From positions 1 to 64,000 of the IMG/VR virus record IMGVR_UViG_3300024354_000017: a DNA stretch of 64,000 nt. The stretch is one strand, 5' to 3'. Source of the DNA: a virus. This document shows, in pieces, positions 26,322 to 35,198 of the stretch. The translations under genes and the position numbers were made by a program. Numbering within the stretch: position 1 is the stretch's first letter; each line of letters begins with the position of its first letter. Under the pieces are notes generated by a model, which saw only the letters and a program-made list of their open reading frames with translations, was not told the origin of the DNA and made no database searches.

Positions 26322-27001
26322 ACTTAAATTTTATTACCAGTCTTTCTAAAGAATATTGGGAAGGAACAGGAAAATTTTGTCTAAAGACTTGGAAAAATTT
26401 TCCAGGCACAGTGACAGTTTATATCGATCAACAAGAAGGTGACATAGCCTGGATCAATGAACTACCATCATCCTTTGTTAAAAAATTAGTTCGTGTTCCT
26501 AATCTAAATTTAGAAGATAGAGATTCTACAAAAATTAGAAAATTCTGGGGTAAAGCCTGCGCCCAGATATCTGCAATGAGAGAACGAGGTAAAGATGAAA
26601 GAATAGTTTGGATAGATGCTGACGTTGAACAAACAGCATCCACTTTACCAGAATCTATTTTTTCTTTTAGTTTTATGGAACCAATTGCAATGTTAAACTC
26701 CGGTGACGGCGAAGACTGTTGGGAATCCGGCATAGTTGTTTTTAATCAAACTGCCGATAAGATCGATTTGGTTGTTAGAAAATATGAAAATATGTATCTA
26801 AATCAAGATAACTTGTTTAGTCTATGGAAACCTTACGATGCACAGGCATTAGGTGCTGTGGCAATGGAAAGAGGATTTTTAAATTTATGCAAGAAAAAAT
26901 GTCCTAATGCAGAAGCATTAGCTAATAGTCACTTTGCTCCATATTTTAAACATTGGATTAATAAAGATAATAAAAAATTATTAATTGAAAAGAATAAATG
27001 A
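26318..27001 (+). CDS. glycosyltransferase, paralogue family A
   Basis: A 227-residue GT-A-type protein with VWIDADVE (DxD-type at 100-102), the N-terminal strand NLNFITSLSKEYWEGTGKF and a late FAPYFKHWI segment. Related to the genes at 22744, 27927 and 28652. Overlaps its neighbours by four bases on each side. Confidence 0.72.
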   Translation: MNLNFITSLSKEYWEGTGKFCLKTWKNFPGTVTVYIDQQEGDIAWINELPSSFVKKLVRVPNLNLEDRDSTKIRKFWGKACAQISAMRERGKDERIVWIDADVEQTASTLPESIFSFSFMEPIAMLNSGDGEDCWESGIVVFNQTADKIDLVVRKYENMYLNQDNLFSLWKPYDAQALGAVAMERGFLNLCKKKCPNAEALANSHFAPYFKHWINKDNKKLLIEKNK

Positions 27002-27930
27002 CAACAGTAGCGGTATACCACGGTTCTGTACCAAACAAAAAGAGCCAAGAAAAAATTGATCTTTTAAGATACTTCTCTGAAGGTGCTAGAAGAACAGGAT
27101 CAATAGTCTACGACTATCTTGATCACTCTTATCGACCATCGGATGTGGCCATTATACAAGGTTGGGTCGCTCCCGGTCGGCCAACTGGTAAGCATTTACT
27201 CTTAAGAAATACTGTTATTCAACAACAACTTAAAAATAAAAGACACGTAATAGGTGTTGACAGCAATTTATTTCTTTATAAAAATAAAGAAAATCCTTTG
27301 CATTATCTCAGATACAGTTTTGATGGAATATTTCCTAATACAGGAATTTATTGTGATACGGAAATTGATCCATTTCGATGGAAAAAAATTAGTCATAATT
27401 TAAAAATTCAACCTAAAGAGTGGAGAACTAACGGAGACCATATTTTGTTGTTGCTACAAAGAAACGGCGGATGGAGTATGGGAAATCTTGATGTACAAGA
27501 CTGGGCTAACGATGTTATAGCTCAGGTAAGACAATATTCCGATCGACACATAATTATACGACCACATCCTGGAGATAAAGATGCTATAAATTATCTTAAT
27601 CCTAGACTAGGTAGATGTAAAATTAAATTTTCTAAAAGAATCACTCTTAGCTATAATAAAAATTTAGAAGATGATTTAGTAGATTGTTGGGCAGCAATTA
27701 ATTATAATTCAAGTCCTGCTGTAGGAGCAGCGATTGAAGGTGTTCCTATTTTTGTAATGGATCCTGCCCGTAGTCAGTGCGCAGAAATTGCTAATACTGA
27801 TTTATCTCAAATTGAAAATCCACAAATGCCCTATAGAGACAGATGGCTTGAACGATTAGCCATGTTTCATTGGAATTTTGACGAACTAAGATCCGGCGAA
27901 TGCTGGAGCCATATGAAAAAATTTATATGA
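26998..27930 (+). CDS. capsule-polysaccharide-type transferase-like protein, paralogue family B
   Basis: A 310-residue protein. RHIIIRPHPGDKDAI is the sugar-nucleotide-site-like motif; AINYNSSPAVGAAIEGVPIF and LSQIENPQMPYRDRW mark the family shared with 25491 and 29897. N-terminal half VAVYHGSVPNKK forms a first Rossmann-like domain. Likely GT-B transferase; acceptor unknown. Confidence 0.68.
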   Translation: MTTVAVYHGSVPNKKSQEKIDLLRYFSEGARRTGSIVYDYLDHSYRPSDVAIIQGWVAPGRPTGKHLLLRNTVIQQQLKNKRHVIGVDSNLFLYKNKENPLHYLRYSFDGIFPNTGIYCDTEIDPFRWKKISHNLKIQPKEWRTNGDHILLLLQRNGGWSMGNLDVQDWANDVIAQVRQYSDRHIIIRPHPGDKDAINYLNPRLGRCKIKFSKRITLSYNKNLEDDLVDCWAAINYNSSPAVGAAIEGVPIFVMDPARSQCAEIANTDLSQIENPQMPYRDRWLERLAMFHWNFDELRSGECWSHMKKFI

Positions 27931-28676
27931 AAAAGATTTCTGTTATTACAAGTTTTAACGAAAAATATTATGAGTTAATTGGCAAATATTGTGTTGCTAC
28001 ATTTTTAAAAAATTGGCCAACTGACATTAATTTAACCTGTTACGTGGAAGAAATGTCATTAACTCCCGATCCACGTATTATACAAATTCCTTTTACAGAA
28101 CTTCCTGTTGAATATTTTGATTTGCAAAAAACAAAATTTAAACAAAGAGTAAAAACTTTTTCTAAAAAAGGTTATTCTGTAATTCACGCTATGGAAAACA
28201 TAGATTGCGATCTATTAATATGGATTGATTCTGATGTATTAACACATACAGCGGTTCCTAGAGAATTTTTAGAAAATTTATGTTCGTCTAAAGATCTAAC
28301 TACGTTTATGGGTGTATGGCACGAAGCAAATGACAAAGAATATTTCAGTTGTGAATCAAGTTTTTTTGTTGTAAACAAAACTCATCAAAATTTTTCATTA
28401 TTTTCAAAGAGATATCGTGAATATTATGATAATCGATTAACTGAGAATTTAAGAAGATTCTATGACGGTGAAGTCCTTGGAGCAACTATTAAAGATTTAG
28501 AAAAATTAGGAGGTATGAATGAAATTAATCCTAACTTTCACAAAACTCCGATGCCAAGAACCATACTAAAAGATTATTTTACTCATTTTAAGGCAGGACT
28601 AAAAGAAGATGATGACCTTGATACGAGTATTGAAGAATTAATTGGCAATATTCAAACTGTTCCAGTTTGCCAATAA
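27927..28676 (+). CDS. glycosyltransferase, paralogue family A
   Basis: A 249-residue GT-A-type protein. ISVITSFNEKYYELIGKYCV at the start is close to the 22744 protein, and LIWIDSDVLTH carries the DxD-type site (101-103). The start overlaps the stop before it. The last 25 bases overlap the convergent gene. Confidence 0.75.
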   Translation: MKKISVITSFNEKYYELIGKYCVATFLKNWPTDINLTCYVEEMSLTPDPRIIQIPFTELPVEYFDLQKTKFKQRVKTFSKKGYSVIHAMENIDCDLLIWIDSDVLTHTAVPREFLENLCSSKDLTTFMGVWHEANDKEYFSCESSFFVVNKTHQNFSLFSKRYREYYDNRLTENLRRFYDGEVLGATIKDLEKLGGMNEINPNFHKTPMPRTILKDYFTHFKAGLKEDDDLDTSIEELIGNIQTVPVCQ

Positions 28677-29467
28677 CTTTCTTTTCTTCTAACCTTTAGA
28701 TCTTGAGGCTTACTACGGCCTAGATCTTTTCTACCGCCTTTCAAATGGTCAAGATATGCTCCCCATTCACTGTTAATCAGCGGATGACCTTCTCCAGTGA
28801 TAAGATGGCTGCTCCAATCTAATTCATTTAAGGTTGAATTTCGTCGTACGACATCAAATACAAAACTATCATGCCATTCTTCTAAGGTAAAAATTCCTAA
28901 TTCTGCACAATCGTACATCCATTGAAATTTTTCTAAGAATTTTTGAACAGCAGGTGAACGCAAATTCATTGCGTAAAGGCCACATTCACTAAATTTTCCT
29001 TTTCTTCCAAGAAAACACAAATCTTTGTCTGCCGGAATTAGACGTTGAATTGTTTCCATGGTAATTGGACTATGACAAATGGTATCTGCGTCCATCCAAA
29101 CTAAAATATCTGCGTCAGTTTCCTTAGCACAGTGAAAAATTGCATAGACTTTGTGGGCAAATCTAACAGCATCCCATTTAAAACCTTTGCCAGCATCTTT
29201 TCTTCGACTTCGAATAGGATCTGCTGATACATCGCCGTTAGCCTTGGGAACATTTTTCCACTTTTCTTTAAATTTCATAAGCTCTTCAACTTCTTCAAGG
29301 CGTTTTAATGTCACGTGATTGTGATTTCGTATTGCAGGATTACAAAGTTCTGGATAAATGTGAAGGGTGACCTCTTCTGGCCACTTTTCACAAAAACTAT
29401 CTATCATTTTTTGGCCGTATTTTGCACGACCCGCATCATTAAAAGTTGTTACCACTGCATATTTCAT
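28652..29467 (-). CDS. glycosyltransferase, paralogue family A
   Basis: A 271-residue GT-A-type protein on the opposite strand to its relatives. YAVVTTFNDAGRAKYGQKMI and ILVWMDADTICHSP (DxD at 126-128) are family marks. The C-terminus is basic (GGRKDLGRSKPQDLKVRRK). Start chosen at ATGA overlap with the upstream gene. Confidence 0.75.
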   Translation of the reverse strand: MKYAVVTTFNDAGRAKYGQKMIDSFCEKWPEEVTLHIYPELCNPAIRNHNHVTLKRLEEVEELMKFKEKWKNVPKANGDVSADPIRSRRKDAGKGFKWDAVRFAHKVYAIFHCAKETDADILVWMDADTICHSPITMETIQRLIPADKDLCFLGRKGKFSECGLYAMNLRSPAVQKFLEKFQWMYDCAELGIFTLEEWHDSFVFDVVRRNSTLNELDWSSHLITGEGHPLINSEWGAYLDHLKGGRKDLGRSKPQDLKVRRKESYWQTGTV

Positions 29468-29862
29468 TTTCTTTTTTCCCAAACGTGAAATTTTTTATCA
29501 ACCGAGGTGCATACCCAGCCTGTATTGTATAGAGCCTTCATTGTTTTTTTGTCTACTATAGAATTTCCTTCGACTATTACAACAGATTTAAATCTTGTCC
29601 AAAAATTATTCAATTTTTCCAGCCTATCTATTTTATCTAGGTTAAAGTATATGGCCTTTATTTCATATAATGTTTCAATATAGTCAAAATTTTCTCTATA
29701 AATTAATTTTTTTGATTTTAAAGATCTATCTTCTGCTTCTATTATAAAAGTTGTGTTATGTAAAGACACTATGTCCTGCAACATTCCAAAACCGTCACCA
29801 ATTACCAAAGCATTTTCTGCTCTGCCAATAATTTTTTTGATCTTTTTTTCAAACGAGGCCAT
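29464..29862 (-). CDS. small Rossmann-like protein in sugar island
   Basis: A 132-residue protein. ENALVIGDGFGMLQDIV looks like a truncated SAM- or nucleotide-binding motif, followed by FIIEAEDRS and VVIVEGNSIV strands. It could be a reduced methyltransferase-like domain. No firm family. Coupled to the downstream glycosyltransferase. Confidence 0.55.
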   Translation of the reverse strand: MASFEKKIKKIIGRAENALVIGDGFGMLQDIVSLHNTTFIIEAEDRSLKSKKLIYRENFDYIETLYEIKAIYFNLDKIDRLEKLNNFWTRFKSVVIVEGNSIVDKKTMKALYNTGWVCTSVDKKFHVWEKRK

Positions 29863-29882
29863 AAATTAATTAAATACTCTGA

Positions 29883-29890
29883 TATTTATT
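29883..29890 (-). promoter_or_regulatory. late-type box (AATAAATA) upstream of 29862 gene
   Basis: Minus-strand AATAAATA 20 bases before the ATG, leaving a short A/T-rich leader. Confidence 0.4.
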
Positions 29891-29896
29891 ACTCCT

Positions 29897-30721
29897 ATGC
29901 GCTTCAAACTTTATCGTGAATACGGTGCCTTAAACAGCGCACCAATTTTTAATGCAGTCGAACAAGGACTGCGTTCACTTGGCCACGAAATTGTTAATAA
30001 AGACGAAGACATACCGGTAATTTGGTCAGTTTTATGGTCAGGCAGGATGAAAAACAATCAAGCCATATATCATAATGCTATAAAAAATAAAAAATCTGTT
30101 TTAATTATAGAAGTTGGAAATTTAAAAAGGAACGAGACCTGGAGAATTTCTTTAAACCATATAAACGGATTAGGCGTTTTTAATAATCTTACAAATTTAG
30201 ACTCCTCGAGACCAGGAAAATTAGGTATAGAATTAAAATCTCCTCCTAACAAAACAAGAGGAGAGATACTAGTGGCTTGCCAACATCAAGAAAGTCTTCA
30301 ATGGGAAGGTATGCCAACTATGGCAGAATGGTGTAAGGATACGATTTCTAAAATTAGACGGCACTCACAGCGCAGGATTATAGTTAGACCACATCCAAGG
30401 TCTCCATTTCCGTTTAGTGTGCCTAATGTAATATTAGAGAGGCCTAGACATATTCCAAACACCTATGATAATTTTGATATTTTTTACAACTATCATTGCG
30501 TGATTAATTATAATGCAGGACCGTCTGTTCAAGCTCCTATAAATGGGATTCCCGTGCTCTGTGATTCTTCTAGCCTAGCTGGCGAATTAAGCATTAAATG
30601 GGAAAATCTTGAAAATCCCACATTGCCAGATAGAGAAGAATGGTTTCTCAAACTCTGCCATACCGAATGGACTGTTGACGAAATAAGTCAAGGTATTCCT
30701 TTGGCAAGATTGTTCGGTTGA
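29897..30721 (+). CDS. capsule-polysaccharide-type transferase-like protein, paralogue family B
   Basis: A 274-residue protein. RRIIVRPHPRSPFPF, VINYNAGPSVQAPINGIPVL and WENLENPTLPDREEW align with the proteins at 25491 and 26998. The N-terminal half differs more. A GT-B-type role is likely. No clear ribosome site; an ATTAAATA at 29869-29876 may be its late box. Confidence 0.68.
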   Translation: MRFKLYREYGALNSAPIFNAVEQGLRSLGHEIVNKDEDIPVIWSVLWSGRMKNNQAIYHNAIKNKKSVLIIEVGNLKRNETWRISLNHINGLGVFNNLTNLDSSRPGKLGIELKSPPNKTRGEILVACQHQESLQWEGMPTMAEWCKDTISKIRRHSQRRIIVRPHPRSPFPFSVPNVILERPRHIPNTYDNFDIFYNYHCVINYNAGPSVQAPINGIPVLCDSSSLAGELSIKWENLENPTLPDREEWFLKLCHTEWTVDEISQGIPLARLFG

Positions 30722-30746
30722 CTTTCATATCTGCCTGTTATATAAT
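30718..30746 (+). promoter_or_regulatory. sigma70-type promoter upstream of uvsW unit
   Basis: TTGACT, 17 bases, TATAAT. The -35 box overlaps the stop of the transferase gene. Confidence 0.75.
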
Positions 30747-30752
30747 AATTAA

Positions 30753-31940
30753 ATGTTAAGCTCTGTGTATGCCGAAGACATTTTTCTTCGTTTTTATACT
30801 CTTGTTCAATCTGGTCAACTACACGTTCAGCACCAGGACTTCTCGCCTATTCTTAGTTTTCACGAGAAAATTTCCAATGACAGCGAACTAACAAAAAATC
30901 AAGCTAACTACATTTTAAAAATATTAGAAAAATACAAAAATGTATCGGCATTATTGGGTTTTGATTACAAAGACGCATTGTTAACAGCGCAATGGCAAAG
31001 ACCTTTTAGAGTACTAGATCTTACAAAAAAAATCTATGTAGAAAACAAAGATGGATCTTTAGAAATTTGTCTAAAATTTCCATATCAATTGAAAAAAGAG
31101 TTTGACGATGAAATAAATGTTAACTTGCCTAATTCAACTAGAGTCAGTCATTGGGATCAAGAAGACAAAGTTCGACGTTTAAAATTTTACGAATACAACT
31201 TGATCAGTCTATATGAATTTGCTAATAAACACAACTTTGTAATTGACGACAGTTTTATGAGTGTGTTGTCAGATGTTGAAGAAATATGGCAAAATTCAGA
31301 CAACATTATTCCCTGTTCGGAAATAATTAATTCAAAAGTTGAATTAGTAAATGCTGATCCAGAAACCGAAGAATGGTGGTCAAATACTCGCACCGAATCA
31401 TTAAACAATGATTTATTACTGGCTAAGAGTATGGGATTTCCATTGAAAAAAAATCCGGTAAGTTTAGTAGAAAAAATAGCATCTTCGTCTGAAAATTTAT
31501 TCTGGATTAAAAATGTTCAAGATTTCTTTAACATTAGCACTACCGTTAAAGGCAGAGTCTGTATAATTTTAGATAGAACATCTGACACACTAAAATGGTT
31601 ACAAGAATTTGTAAAAGCAGCTGATCAAAATAGTGTTCCTAGAGAAGAAATTAAGGTATGTTTTAGAGATACTAAAGATTCAAAGACCGGTCTTAATGAC
31701 TGGATTAAACTAGCAGGTGTTGGCGGCAAAGTGGATACTGGAAAATTTTTAATATTTGAATCTAAGCCAGCTAAATGGTTGTTTAAAGATAACCTTGATG
31801 TTAAAATGTTAGTAACAAATAACATTTATCCGCCAACAAGTGTTATTACAAAAGATTGGTTTGATTCTCATCCTTGTGTAATTTATCTAGGTGCAGCAAA
31901 ACCAAGCACTCATAAAGGAAGAAAGATTGTCGAATTGTAA
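30753..31940 (+). CDS. conserved protein upstream of uvsW, unknown function
   Basis: A 395-residue protein, mostly helical in the first 270 residues (EKISNDSELTKNQANYILKI). A Rossmann-like end carries RVCIILDRTSDTLKWLQEF and then KFLIFESKPAKWLF. Homologues precede uvsW in marine T4-like phages, to my recollection. The start lies 7 bases behind the promoter -10 box. Perhaps a partner of UvsW (inference). Confidence 0.6.
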   Translation: MLSSVYAEDIFLRFYTLVQSGQLHVQHQDFSPILSFHEKISNDSELTKNQANYILKILEKYKNVSALLGFDYKDALLTAQWQRPFRVLDLTKKIYVENKDGSLEICLKFPYQLKKEFDDEINVNLPNSTRVSHWDQEDKVRRLKFYEYNLISLYEFANKHNFVIDDSFMSVLSDVEEIWQNSDNIIPCSEIINSKVELVNADPETEEWWSNTRTESLNNDLLLAKSMGFPLKKNPVSLVEKIASSSENLFWIKNVQDFFNISTTVKGRVCIILDRTSDTLKWLQEFVKAADQNSVPREEIKVCFRDTKDSKTGLNDWIKLAGVGGKVDTGKFLIFESKPAKWLFKDNLDVKMLVTNNIYPPTSVITKDWFDSHPCVIYLGAAKPSTHKGRKIVEL

Positions 31941-33381
31941 ACTTACAATTAGAGATGAAGTTAACATTAAAGTCGATGGACTTAGTGTTGAAACACGAAG
32001 AAAAATTGTCAACAAATTAAAATTTGACCTTCCCTATGCAAGGCATATGCCAGCCTACAAACTAGGTCGCTGGGACGGAACTAAAACATATTTTAGCATT
32101 GGTGGCAACGGTTATCTTGCACACTTAGATGTTATTCTTCCTATAATAGATGAAGCAGGATACGACATTGAAGTTGAAGATTTAAGATCTTCTCATGATT
32201 TTAAATTCGATCCAGTAACTGAAAACTATTGGGCAGACAAAGGAAAAACTTGGCCTAAAGGTCATCCTGCCGAAGGACAGCCAATTGTTTTACGTGATTA
32301 TCAATATGACGTTGTTAATAAATTTTTAGAAAATCCACAAGCTCTACAGGAGGTAGCAACAGGTGCCGGCAAGACAATTACTACTGCGACGTTATCGCAT
32401 CTTTGTGAACCGTATGGCCGTACGATGGTTATTGTTCCGAACAAATCGCTTGTTGTCCAAACTGAAGAAGACTACAAAAATTTAGGATTAGATGTAGGAG
32501 TTTATTTTGGTGATAGAAAAGAACTTAACAGAACGCACACTATCTGTACTTGGCAAAGTCTTAACGTCTTGGATAAAAAGAGTTATGACGAAGAGAGTCT
32601 TTCGTTAGCAGAGTTTTGTGAAGGAGTAGTAGCAATCATTGTTGACGAAGTCCATCAGGCTAAGGCAGATGTATTAACAAAACTTCTTACACAAAACTTT
32701 AGAAATTGTGCCATTCGTTGGGGATTAACTGGAACTGTCCCTAAGGAAAATTGGGAATTTCAAGGTATCCTTGCTAGCATTGGTCCAGTTATTAATAACG
32801 TATCTGCACACGATCTACAACAAAAAGGAGTGTTGGCAAATCTTAATATTAATATTGTTCAAACTAACGATGTTGAGGTGTTTAGAAGTTATCAAGAAGA
32901 GTATACTTGGTTAGTAACTGATCCAAAAAGATTAACTTGGATAGCAAATAAAATTAAAGAATTAAGTCAATCAGGCAACACCCTAGTCCTCATCAATCGC
33001 ATTGATACTGGAAATAAACTAATGGAGCAATTGCCAGATGCGGTGTTTATCAACGGTAGCGTTAAGTTAGATGATCGAAAGGAAGAATACGATGAAGTAC
33101 GGACTAGCAATGAAAAGATTATTGTGGCGACTTATGGTGTGGCCGCTGTGGGTATTAATATCCCTAGGATTTTTAATTTGGTTCTTTTGGAACCCGGAAA
33201 GAGCTTTGTTAGGGTTATACAATCTATTGGGCGAGGTATTAGAAAAGCAGAAGACAAAGACCACGTTGAAATCTGGGATATAACTAGTACCTGCAAATAT
33301 GCAAAACGACATTTAACAGAACGTAAAAAATACTATAAGGAGGCGAAATACCCCTTTACAATTATTAAGGTGAATACATGA
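31927..33381 (+). CDS. uvsW: DNA/RNA helicase UvsW
   Basis: Superfamily 2 helicase that unwinds R-loops and branched DNA and switches origin to recombination replication. Walker A ATGAGKT (about residues 145-151), DEVH (about 240) and motif VI QSIGRGIRKAED (about 432) are present. I chose TTG with AAGGAAG upstream; the frame is open to a GTG at 31891, but that would overlap the previous gene by 50 bases. T4 UvsW starts at the equivalent place. 484 residues, close to T4 (587 with extra domain) and marine forms. Confidence 0.92.
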   Translation: MSNCKLTIRDEVNIKVDGLSVETRRKIVNKLKFDLPYARHMPAYKLGRWDGTKTYFSIGGNGYLAHLDVILPIIDEAGYDIEVEDLRSSHDFKFDPVTENYWADKGKTWPKGHPAEGQPIVLRDYQYDVVNKFLENPQALQEVATGAGKTITTATLSHLCEPYGRTMVIVPNKSLVVQTEEDYKNLGLDVGVYFGDRKELNRTHTICTWQSLNVLDKKSYDEESLSLAEFCEGVVAIIVDEVHQAKADVLTKLLTQNFRNCAIRWGLTGTVPKENWEFQGILASIGPVINNVSAHDLQQKGVLANLNINIVQTNDVEVFRSYQEEYTWLVTDPKRLTWIANKIKELSQSGNTLVLINRIDTGNKLMEQLPDAVFINGSVKLDDRKEEYDEVRTSNEKIIVATYGVAAVGINIPRIFNLVLLEPGKSFVRVIQSIGRGIRKAEDKDHVEIWDITSTCKYAKRHLTERKKYYKEAKYPFTIIKVNT

Positions 33382-33884
33382 AAATTTTAACATTAAACAA
33401 TCAGGCATTTGATTTAAATGACCTGCCCGACGAAGTAGATGAAGACACTAGGTTTAGTGTATTAGATAACAGTAATCCGCAAGAACCTGATTTCTTTTTT
33501 ATGCCGTTGATATTCTTAGAATCATTTAACAGTCCTGCTATTTTATTGAATATAGGAGGACACGAAATTCAAATGCCGTTGGATTGGTGTATGGTAGTAG
33601 GAGATAAAGATTGCGGTATGGATCCCGAAGTTCTTCCGTTAACAAGTATTAATGAACGAGGATTTGACGCATTAGTATTCAATCCTATTAAAGGGTTTAG
33701 AGCAGAATTTATGCCAATTGAAATTGTTAATATCTTTCAAGATGTTCGATGGTATTTTCCAAAAATGAAAAACGGACAGTTATTAACAGTTCCGTTAACT
33801 GACGGTGTTAATCCTCCTTGTGTATATTTTGTAAAAGAAGTTAGCCGTCAAAGTGAAGTGTTACAACTACATAAGTTATTATGA
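33378..33884 (+). CDS. conserved T4-like phage protein, unknown function
   Basis: A 168-residue protein: FFFMPLIFLESFNSPAILLN, GHEIQMPLDWCMVVGD and DVRWYFPKMKNGQLLTVPL. I recognise the DWCMVVGD family from marine T4-like phages near uvsW. No function known. 4-base overlap on both sides. Confidence 0.62.
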   Translation: MKILTLNNQAFDLNDLPDEVDEDTRFSVLDNSNPQEPDFFFMPLIFLESFNSPAILLNIGGHEIQMPLDWCMVVGDKDCGMDPEVLPLTSINERGFDALVFNPIKGFRAEFMPIEIVNIFQDVRWYFPKMKNGQLLTVPLTDGVNPPCVYFVKEVSRQSEVLQLHKLL

Positions 33885-34099
33885 TGTGGGACGACGAGGC
33901 GTTTAAGCGGAGATGTATTGGCTGGGTTGATAAGTTTGTTATAATCCCTCGCAAGTGTCACTACACAAGTAAATATTTGTGGTTGAAACGTGCTTATCTT
34001 GGCACAGCAATGATAACAGGTCCGGGTGAACCTGTATTTGAATATAGATGGTGTGATAAAGATCAATATCTATTTCTTAAAATTAAAGGTATCGTATGA
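33881..34099 (+). CDS. small conserved protein, unknown function
   Basis: A 72-residue protein rich in aromatic and basic residues (CHYTSKYLWLKRAYLGTAMI, then YRWCDKDQYLFLKI). It is likely a compact beta domain. Coupled to both neighbours by 4-base overlaps, so it belongs to the uvsW operon. Confidence 0.6.
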   Translation: MMWDDEAFKRRCIGWVDKFVIIPRKCHYTSKYLWLKRAYLGTAMITGPGEPVFEYRWCDKDQYLFLKIKGIV

Positions 34100-34449
34100 A
34101 AGCTGGAAAAGTTTGGGGTGTTACAGAATTATTAGAAGCCAACGGTGTATTAGAGTTTCATCGCATTGAAGCCAAAGCAGGCGGAGTCTGTTCTAAACAT
34201 AAACACAAATATAAGTGGAACGGATTCTTTGTTGAAAAAGGAAAGATGATTATTCGTGTATGGAAGAATAATTATGATCTAGTAGATGAAACGCTATTAG
34301 AGGCTGGACAATATACTAAAGTTGCTCCTGGCGAATATCATCAGTTTGAAGCAATTGAAGACTGTGTTGCTTTTGAATTATATTGGGCAGAATTTGATCA
34401 CGACGACATTGAAAGAGAAACTGTGGGGTACAATAATGGGATCGCTTAA
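34096..34449 (+). CDS. cupin-fold protein
   Basis: A single-domain cupin of 117 residues. CSKHKHKYKWNGFFVEKGKM contains the first His pair and glutamate; GEYHQFEAIEDCVAFELYW the second. Similar to cupins of T4-like cyanophages and to the cupin part of the 24056 protein. It may bind a metal and a sugar or small ligand; function not established. Confidence 0.75.
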   Translation: MKAGKVWGVTELLEANGVLEFHRIEAKAGGVCSKHKHKYKWNGFFVEKGKMIIRVWKNNYDLVDETLLEAGQYTKVAPGEYHQFEAIEDCVAFELYWAEFDHDDIERETVGYNNGIA

Positions 34450-34732
34450 ACCAGGAGCAGAATATATCTATGAGCGCCAAGGCGGCACAGTTTATGCACG
34501 TGAGTTTGGTTCAGACCCGTCAACAAGAGTTGCCATAGGTTGGGATTATGAGCAGGAAACTAATCCGGCAAGGGTCAGAGGATTAGATCAAAAAACAGGA
34601 AAAGCCGAACTCGACGATCATAATGAATGGATTAAGATCAGGTTAGCCGGAAAAAAGAATCCTACTTTACAAGAGGCTATTGATCGTGTTAAAATAATAT
34701 ATCATTTGAGTAAAGACGATGGGCAAAAATAA
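34436..34732 (+). CDS. small conserved protein, unknown function
   Basis: A 98-residue protein: LKPGAEYIYERQGGTVYARE, VAIGWDYEQ and EWIKIRLAGKKNPTLQEAID. I recognise the YERxxGxxYAREFG family from T4-like phages. The start was set by ATG inside the cupin 3' end; the longer frame in this register lacks support. Overlaps gp62 by 14 bases. Confidence 0.65.
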   Translation: MGSLKPGAEYIYERQGGTVYAREFGSDPSTRVAIGWDYEQETNPARVRGLDQKTGKAELDDHNEWIKIRLAGKKNPTLQEAIDRVKIIYHLSKDDGQK

Positions 34733-35198
34733 ACACGTAGACCTTTTTAAAGATATGATTCCTGCTGTGGATATGGGCTTAAAAGAGCTTTGGGATGCCG
34801 CCACTGAAGAAGGTCGTAAAGAGATCAAAGGCGACCTGTGGAATCTTAATCGCTATATTAGTAATGTAAAAAGTAACAATTCAGAGTTACAAGAACATTA
34901 CCTAATGACAGTGAATGAATTTTACAATAAGAATTGGGCAGACATTAGTAAGCATCCAAAACTGCAATGGCTTACTCTCGCAATGTGCAGCCATGAAAGT
35001 AAGAAAACACAATTCCACGAGTGGTTACCGTTAAAACGTGAAAAGAATAAGAAAGAAGAATTTTTAGCAGAACTATTTCCTAATATGAAGAGAGCAGACA
35101 TTGAAACACTTGCAGCCATTACCTCAGACAAAGAAATCAAACAATATTGCGAGTCTCTTGGTTGGGATAAAAAAGAAGTCAATGGAATTAAATTATAA
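34719..35198 (+). CDS. 62: clamp loader small subunit gp62
   Basis: Partners gp44 to load the sliding clamp at the replication fork. The 159-residue protein has DLFKDMIPAVDMGLKELWDA, EFYNKNWADISKHPKLQWLT and AMCSHESKKTQFHEWLPLKR, matching marine gp62. gp44 is not in this window. The 3' end overlaps the zinc-finger gene. Confidence 0.82.
   Translation: MGKNKHVDLFKDMIPAVDMGLKELWDAATEEGRKEIKGDLWNLNRYISNVKSNNSELQEHYLMTVNEFYNKNWADISKHPKLQWLTLAMCSHESKKTQFHEWLPLKREKNKKEEFLAELFPNMKRADIETLAAITSDKEIKQYCESLGWDKKEVNGIKL

Noticed and set aside
31891-31926. GTG start for uvsW
   Set aside because: Overlaps the previous gene by 50 bases and has no ribosome site; the TTG at 31927 has AAGGAAG and fits the T4 UvsW N-terminus.
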